A model generated the notes under the pieces. It saw nothing but the letters and a program-made list of their open reading frames with translations. It made no database searches and was not told where the DNA came from. This document shows positions 32,560-37,639 of a stretch of 37,639 nt of DNA, piece after piece. Positions within the stretch are counted from its first letter, which is position 1. Every line of letters starts with the position of its first letter. A program made the position numbers and the translations under genes. The DNA is from Rikenellaceae bacterium. Its GTDB lineage: Bacteria; Bacteroidota; Bacteroidia; Bacteroidales; UBA932. The stretch is taken from assembly GCA_900769735.1 (NCBI GenBank), contig CAAGHY010000046.1:1-37639 (forward strand). The letters run 5' to 3'.

Positions 32560-33012
32560 ATGTCAAAAATAATAAACATAAGAAGTTTGGAGGAGATTGG
32601 TACTGCTGCACAGGAGTTTGTGCAGTATATCTCCTCATCAGACCTGCAAAGCAACATCTTTGCATTTTTCGGACAGATGGGAGCCGGCAAAACCACCTTC
32701 ATAAAGGCAATCTGCCAGGAGCTTGGGGTAGCCGACGCCGTAAACAGTCCAACCTTCACCATTGTAAACGAGTACAAGGCTGCCAAGGGATTCCCTGTAT
32801 ACCACTTTGACTTTTACAGGATAAACAAGATTACCGAGGCCTATGACATTGGAATAGACGAATATTTCAGCGGAGACGGCCTGTGCCTTATAGAGTGGCC
32901 TGAAAAGATAAAGGAGATTCTTCCCGATGACTGTTTCCAGGTATTTGTATACGTGGATGAGGAAGGAAACAGAACTATAGAGATTGATGACAACCAACCA
33001 CAATTGGATTAA
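32560..33012 (+). CDS. tsaE: tRNA t6A modification ATPase TsaE
   Basis: TsaE is the ATPase that, with TsaB, TsaC and TsaD, makes threonylcarbamoyl-adenosine at tRNA position 37. The protein is 150 residues. Walker A GQMGAGKTTF starts at residue 38, followed by SPTFTIVNEY and FHFDFYRI-like HFDFYRINK, then LIEWPEKI. These are the family's strongest motifs, in the right order. It starts one base after comM and ends six bases before the TPR gene, so it lies inside a run of close plus-strand genes. A copy of the RTCGGGAAGA word in reverse orientation lies at 32919-32928, encoding ILPDD. Confidence 0.95.
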   Translation: MSKIINIRSLEEIGTAAQEFVQYISSSDLQSNIFAFFGQMGAGKTTFIKAICQELGVADAVNSPTFTIVNEYKAAKGFPVYHFDFYRINKITEAYDIGIDEYFSGDGLCLIEWPEKIKEILPDDCFQVFVYVDEEGNRTIEIDDNQPQLD

Positions 33013-33018
33013 GCAAGA

Positions 33019-34725
33019 ATGAGATTGAGGAAAATCATATTGGCCCTTCTTCTGCTGCTATCCGTTCCTGCAATGGCACAGCAAGGGAAGACCACAATTA
33101 CAGACAGCACCACAACTGCGCTGTTTCTGAATGCAATGAAGGAGTACAATTCAGGCAACCTGCAGAAAGCCAAAGAGCATCTGCAGCTGCTGCTGGCCAT
33201 TGACTCCAATAACGATGCTGCCTGCTACTACCTGGCAAACATCTCCATAAAGACGGATGACATAGTATCCGGAGAGCTTTACCTGAAAAAGGGAATAGGA
33301 ATAGATTCCTCAAATTTCTGGTACAGGGATATGCTTGGGCAGATTTACATAAAGAACAGGAAGATTAAGGAGGCCATAAAGGTTTACGAAGAGCTACTGG
33401 CCCTTTATCCAAAAAAGTCCTCAGTATACTACAGCCTCATCAACCTGTATCTTGGAGCCCAGGAGACAGACAATGCCCGCAAGATGCTGGCAAAAATTGA
33501 AGCGGCCCAGGGCAAGAGCGAGGCGGTAGCTATGACCTCGTTCAACATCTACCGTATGGAGCAGGACTGGGAAGGGGGCCTCAACTACCTTATAGATTTT
33601 GACAAGGAATTCCAGAGTCCCCGCATAGAGTGCATCATTGGTGATATGTATGCAGAGCGCTACAAGGATTCCCTTGCCCTGAACTACTACAACAAGGCGC
33701 TTAAGGGTGACCCTCAGTACGCCCCTGCAATGTACGGAAAAGCTGAAGTTTACAGGTTGAAGGGAGATTTTGGAAACTACTTCAAGGAGATAAAGCCATT
33801 CTTTACAAGCAAAGGGGTTGACCCTGCAATGAAAACGGAATACTTGAAACAGGTGTTCCAGGTTCCCAACTTTGTACAGAGGTTCCGCGCCCAAATTGAT
33901 TCCATAATGCTTGGAATAGAGGAGACACATCCTGCAGACACCACCTCCAATGCATTCCTTGCAGCCTACTGGGGTCAAGGGGGAGACAATGAAAAATGCA
34001 AGAGGATCCTCAAGAAGAACTATGATCTTTTTCCCGACAAATACAGCACAATGTTCCAGTACGTTGTAGCAATTTACCAGTTGGAGGAGTGGGAGAATCT
34101 TGAGACAGCCACCACAGAGGCTCTTGCTAAATACCCTGGAGATGCAGACCTTACCCAATTGAGGGGAATATCCCGTTTCCAGCAGAAAAAGACAGACAAG
34201 GCAATAGAGTCATACAAGGAGATGGAGAAAATTGCAATTGCAAAAAAGGATACCAACCTCCTTGTAACATCTTACTCCGTTCTTGGAGACCTACACTACG
34301 AAAAAAGGGACAGCAAGAGTGCATTTGCATACTACAAGAAGGCCCTCAAGATAAAGCCGGACGAGAATGGCGTACTGAACAATTACGCATATTACCTCTC
34401 ACTGGAAGGGAAGAACCTGAAACTTGCCTACCAGATGAGCCGCAAGACCATAGAGAGCGAGCCGGACAATCCAACATACCTGGACACTTTTGGCTGGATC
34501 CTTTTCCTTATGGACAAGCCGCTGGAGGCAAAGGCACAGTTCAAACATGCAATGCTGTATGGAGGCACTGACAGTGCAGCCATACTGGACCACTATGCGG
34601 AGGTGCTCTTCAAATTGGGCGAGTACGATCTTGCATTCATCTACTGGAACCAGGCCAAACAGCTTGATTCCACTTTGGGTATTGAAGAAAAGATTAAGGA
34701 GCGCAAGGCTCAGCTGAAAAAATGA
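33019..34725 (+). CDS. Exported tetratricopeptide-repeat protein
   Basis: A 568-residue protein with a signal peptide ending PAMA before QQG. Most of the rest is a chain of helical repeats with TPR spacing. Clear examples are EYNSGNLQKAKEHLQLLLAI near residue 40, ALNYYNKALKGDPQYAPAMYGKAE near 220, and AFAYYKKALKIKPDENG near 440. TPR proteins are binding scaffolds. Its last four bases overlap the start of the EnvC-like gene (ATGA), so the two are translationally coupled. I recall similar TPR/M23-like pairs as common in Bacteroidota. A role in assembling envelope or division complexes is inferred. Location is periplasmic, since no lipobox is present. Confidence 0.85.
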   Translation: MRLRKIILALLLLLSVPAMAQQGKTTITDSTTTALFLNAMKEYNSGNLQKAKEHLQLLLAIDSNNDAACYYLANISIKTDDIVSGELYLKKGIGIDSSNFWYRDMLGQIYIKNRKIKEAIKVYEELLALYPKKSSVYYSLINLYLGAQETDNARKMLAKIEAAQGKSEAVAMTSFNIYRMEQDWEGGLNYLIDFDKEFQSPRIECIIGDMYAERYKDSLALNYYNKALKGDPQYAPAMYGKAEVYRLKGDFGNYFKEIKPFFTSKGVDPAMKTEYLKQVFQVPNFVQRFRAQIDSIMLGIEETHPADTTSNAFLAAYWGQGGDNEKCKRILKKNYDLFPDKYSTMFQYVVAIYQLEEWENLETATTEALAKYPGDADLTQLRGISRFQQKKTDKAIESYKEMEKIAIAKKDTNLLVTSYSVLGDLHYEKRDSKSAFAYYKKALKIKPDENGVLNNYAYYLSLEGKNLKLAYQMSRKTIESEPDNPTYLDTFGWILFLMDKPLEAKAQFKHAMLYGGTDSAAILDHYAEVLFKLGEYDLAFIYWNQAKQLDSTLGIEEKIKERKAQLKK

Positions 34726-36002
34726 GAATAAAAACCCGCTTTATCATACTTCTGAATACTCTGCTGCTGACAATATTCCTTGCCGGTGGGGATCTTTATG
34801 CCCAAACCAAGGAGATTGAGAACCAGAAGGAGAAAATAAAGAAGCTGGAAGCGGACATCAGCTACCTTGACAACCAGATTCTGGCCACCCAGAAGAAAAA
34901 GAAGAACACTCTGGATGAGCTTGTACTTGTGCAACGCAAGGTGTCAAACCGCAAGAAACTCCTTGCGGAGCTGGATGCGGAGATAAAGACCCAGACAAAA
35001 GAAATTGCGCAAGTGCAAAGGAATATAACACTCCTTGGAAAAAGGCTTGACACCCTTGAGCACTATTACAAAAATATGGTATACAATGCCTACAAGCACA
35101 GGGATACCAAACTATGGTTCATGTATATCCTGGCCAGTGAAAACTTTGACCAGGGATACCGCAGGTGGAGCTATCTGAAGAACTACTCCAAAACTATAAG
35201 TACCCAAGCTGAAAAGATAAGGGAGCTTAAGGAAGAACGCTCTGCAGAACTCAAGAAACTGGAGAAGATGAAAGAGGCCAATATTGCCCGTCAGAAAGCC
35301 AGGAAGAAGGAGTACGACAAACTTGCCGCAGAGGAGAGACAACAACGTGCTTTTGCAAAATCACTTGACAAAAAGCAAAGCCAGTACAGGAGCCAGCTTA
35401 CCAAGAAAAGGCAGGAGGCAAACCGTCTGGCAAAAGAGGTGGAGAGGATGATTGCAGCTGAGATACGCAGACAGCAGGAACTTGCCCGGATGGCGCAGAA
35501 GAACAAGCAGCAGACCGACAACAAGCAGGCCCAACAACAGAATGACATAGGAAGGCTGGAGTTTGAGGAGTATGCTGCAAATACCAAACTGTCGGGAAGC
35601 TTCTCATTGAATAAAGGGAAATTGCCGTTTCCTGTGGCACAGGGTGTGATTGTGGAACAGTTTGGTGTACATCCGCACCCGACACTTAAGAATGTGAAAC
35701 TGCCGTTCAACAACGGAATAAACATATCCACCAAACCGGGCAGCAGCGTTAAGGCGGTGTTTGACGGAGTGGTAAAACAGGTTATTGCCATTCCGGGATA
35801 TAACCAGTGTGTATTGGTCCAGCACGGACAATATTTCACTTTTTACTGCAAGCTGTCCAAAGTTGGCGTTAAAGTTGGAGACAAGGTTTCAACAGGTGAG
35901 GCTATAGGAAATCTGGAGAGCGGAGGTAGTACCGCAACATTGCATTTTGAGCTTTGGAACGGTACAAACAAGCAGAATCCTGAACTGTGGCTGAAGAAAT
36001 AA
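34722..36002 (+). CDS. EnvC-like murein hydrolase activator with degenerate M23 domain
   Basis: A 426-residue exported protein. A signal peptide (ending DLYA before QTK) leads to a long coiled coil to about residue 290, rich in Lys, Glu, Gln and Arg. A LytM/M23 fold fills the last 120 residues (GVIVEQFGVHPHP, then NGINISTKPGSSVKAVFDG). Three of the four metal and catalytic positions are lost. The usual HxxxD is N330 and N334 (NNGIN), and the first His of HxH-type YxHL is K377. Only H408 of LHFE remains. It should be inactive itself and activate a separate amidase, as E. coli EnvC does. It is coupled to the preceding TPR gene by a four-base overlap. Confidence 0.9.
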   Translation: MRIKTRFIILLNTLLLTIFLAGGDLYAQTKEIENQKEKIKKLEADISYLDNQILATQKKKKNTLDELVLVQRKVSNRKKLLAELDAEIKTQTKEIAQVQRNITLLGKRLDTLEHYYKNMVYNAYKHRDTKLWFMYILASENFDQGYRRWSYLKNYSKTISTQAEKIRELKEERSAELKKLEKMKEANIARQKARKKEYDKLAAEERQQRAFAKSLDKKQSQYRSQLTKKRQEANRLAKEVERMIAAEIRRQQELARMAQKNKQQTDNKQAQQQNDIGRLEFEEYAANTKLSGSFSLNKGKLPFPVAQGVIVEQFGVHPHPTLKNVKLPFNNGINISTKPGSSVKAVFDGVVKQVIAIPGYNQCVLVQHGQYFTFYCKLSKVGVKVGDKVSTGEAIGNLESGGSTATLHFELWNGTNKQNPELWLKK

Positions 36003-36021
36003 CTTAATAAAACACGGAACT

Positions 36022-37639
36022 ATGGAGAATATCAGAATCTGGTGCAAAAACACAGGGGAGTATTATGAAATACAGCCTGGAACAGAGTTGGGTGAGGTTA
36101 TGAAAATGGTCAATTGCGATGCCCTTGCCGCTTATGTGGACAACCAGCTTAAGGAGCTGGGCTACCCGCTTTATATGGCCCATTCCGTTGAGTTTCTTGA
36201 TTATTCCCATCCGGACGGACGCAGATGCTACAAGCGTTCAATATATTTTGTGCTGCAGAAGGCTATTGAAGAGCTTTACCCTAACAAGCAGCTTATTCTG
36301 GACTATACCCTGCCTAACGGGGGATATGGAGAGATTGTGGATGCCCCTTCAACCAATAATCCCGATGATCTGTGGAAGATAAGGATGGAGAGTGTAATGG
36401 AGCTTACTGAGGAGGAGGTTGCCAGGATAAAGATGAAGATGCAGGAGATTGTGGCTGCAGACCTCCCTATTGTAAAGAAGAAATTGAGCAATGATGAAGC
36501 TGTACAGCTATTTACTGCCAACAAGCAATATGACAAGGCCCGCCTTATAAAGAATCTTGGACAATTCTTTGTATCAGTGTATTTCATTGGGGATTATGCG
36601 GACACTTTCTATGGTCCTATGCTCAACTCCACCGGAAAAGTGAGGAATTTCAACATTATGAAATACAACAGGGGATTCTGCGTGCAGTTCCCTTCAATGC
36701 TCCCTCCTCACGGATTGCAGAGTGTGAAATACCAGGAGAAACTTTTCAATGTATTCAAGGAGAATTCAAACTGGTGCAACATTCTTGGTGTCAAGGATAT
36801 TGCCACAGTAAATGCGGCAATTACAGCAGGATACGGCAAAAAGCTGATACAGGTGGCAGAGGCTTTGCACGAACGCAAATATGCCGCAATCGCAGACCAG
36901 ATATATAGCCGCAAGGATGATGTGAAGCTTGTTCTGCTGGCAGGTCCTTCAAGCAGCGGCAAAACTACAACTTCAATGCGTATAGCATTGCAGCTTAAGG
37001 TGCTTGGCCTCAACCCTATAGTTCTGGCAATGGACAACTACTTTGTAGACAGGGAGGACACCCCTAAGGATGAGAACGGCAATTATGATTTTGAGTGTCT
37101 TGAGGCAATGGACCTTGATCTGCTGAATACCCAGCTTAACCAGCTGTTCAACGGTGAAGAGGTGGCAATTCCAACATTCAACTTTGCCGAAGGCAGAAAA
37201 GAGTATAAGGGCAACAAGATGAAAATGAAGCCTAATGATATTCTCATTATGGAGGGTATCCACGCTTTGAATCCGGCCCTTACTTCATCAATAGAAAGCA
37301 AGCGCAAGTTCAAGATATACGCTTCGGCCCTCACTTCACTCTCCATTGATGAGAACAACTCGGTTTCCACTACTGACAACCGTATGTTGAGGAGAATGGT
37401 AAGGGACAACAACTTCAGAGGAACAAGTGCTGAGCAGACAATTCTCCGTTGGGCAAGTGTACACGGAGGCGAGTACAAGAACATCTTCCCTTACCAGGAA
37501 TATGCAGATGCAATGTTCAACTCATCACTGATTTATGAGCTTCCGCTGCTGAAACATTACGCAGAACCATTATTGCGACGTATAAGCCCAACTTCACCGG
37601 CATACGCAGAAAGCAGGAGACTCCTCAAATTCCTCTCAT
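36022..37639 (+). CDS. TGS-domain nucleoside (uridine-type) kinase, 3' end cut by window edge
   Basis: The frame from the ATG at 36022 is open to the window edge, giving 539 codons, probably lacking only the last few residues of a protein of about 555. An N-terminal TGS-like domain (residues 1-60) and a region resembling the ThrRS second additional domain (HSVEFLDYSHPDGRRCYKRS, about 75-280) precede a uridine-kinase-like P-loop domain. Walker A GPSSSGKTTTS starts at residue 308, with AMDNYFVDREDTPKDENG and ILIMEGIHALNP after it. It probably phosphorylates a nucleoside in the cytoplasm; the role of the tRNA-synthetase-like part is unclear. It follows the EnvC-like gene by 19 bases. Confidence 0.9.
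   Translation, partial: MENIRIWCKNTGEYYEIQPGTELGEVMKMVNCDALAAYVDNQLKELGYPLYMAHSVEFLDYSHPDGRRCYKRSIYFVLQKAIEELYPNKQLILDYTLPNGGYGEIVDAPSTNNPDDLWKIRMESVMELTEEEVARIKMKMQEIVAADLPIVKKKLSNDEAVQLFTANKQYDKARLIKNLGQFFVSVYFIGDYADTFYGPMLNSTGKVRNFNIMKYNRGFCVQFPSMLPPHGLQSVKYQEKLFNVFKENSNWCNILGVKDIATVNAAITAGYGKKLIQVAEALHERKYAAIADQIYSRKDDVKLVLLAGPSSSGKTTTSMRIALQLKVLGLNPIVLAMDNYFVDREDTPKDENGNYDFECLEAMDLDLLNTQLNQLFNGEEVAIPTFNFAEGRKEYKGNKMKMKPNDILIMEGIHALNPALTSSIESKRKFKIYASALTSLSIDENNSVSTTDNRMLRRMVRDNNFRGTSAEQTILRWASVHGGEYKNIFPYQEYADAMFNSSLIYELPLLKHYAEPLLRRISPTSPAYAESRRLLKFLS

Overview
The window is chromosomal DNA from a member of the Bacteroidota, most likely order Bacteroidales. The evidence is the split-order F-type ATP synthase operon (beta and epsilon first, then a, c, b, delta, alpha, gamma), the STN-type TonB-dependent receptor paired with a DUF4249-type lipoprotein, a CBM20-bearing MalQ, a TGS-fused nucleoside kinase, and several promoters of the Bacteroidota type (TTTG about 19-22 bases before TAnnTTTG). 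Genus cannot be fixed from the sequence. I see no tRNA, rRNA, CRISPR array, insertion sequence or prophage. Coding density is high and no gene-free stretch exceeds about 210 bases.

Layout. Positions 1-1260 hold the 3' end of ddl and prmC. Positions 1311-8014 hold the complete eight-gene ATP synthase operon, closed by a strong terminator. trpB2 and radA follow on the minus strand (8081-10978). Positions 11186-13687 hold two exported hydrolases, a beta-lactamase-fold serine hydrolase and a C26 glutamine-amidotransferase-like peptidase. A small structured region with a candidate 34-codon ORF and a bidirectional terminator follows. A minus-strand operon (18431 down to 13811) reads panC, panD, a flippase-like membrane protein, then malQ. 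A plus-strand operon (18567-25834) encodes an exported protein of unknown function, a TonB-dependent receptor, a DUF4249-type lipoprotein, an MG2/plug-like exported protein and a PfkB-family kinase. A PDZ-bearing M28 peptidase and a membrane protein come next (25913-28023). mlaF/mlaE (minus) lie divergent from waaA (plus). The last block (31038 to the end) is a comM/yifB-type ATPase, tsaE, a TPR protein, an EnvC-like activator and a nucleoside kinase cut by the window edge.

Much of the window serves the cell envelope: Ddl and the EnvC-like protein (peptidoglycan), WaaA and MlaEF (outer-membrane lipids), the TonB receptor operon (outer-membrane transport) and exported peptidases. The rest is core metabolism and translation: ATP synthesis, pantothenate, alpha-glucan turnover, release-factor methylation and t6A tRNA modification.

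The most unusual non-gene signal is the 10-base word RTCGGGAAGA. By eye it occurs exactly at least ten times on the two strands together, where about 0.14 would be expected at uniform base composition. It falls in different codon phases and orientations, and one copy forms the loop of a terminator. Other points of interest are three copies of a TTTTGTGGAY element between radA and the serine hydrolase gene, an inverted repeat spanning the predicted atp promoter, and the TonB-receptor operon with its partly unrecognised genes.
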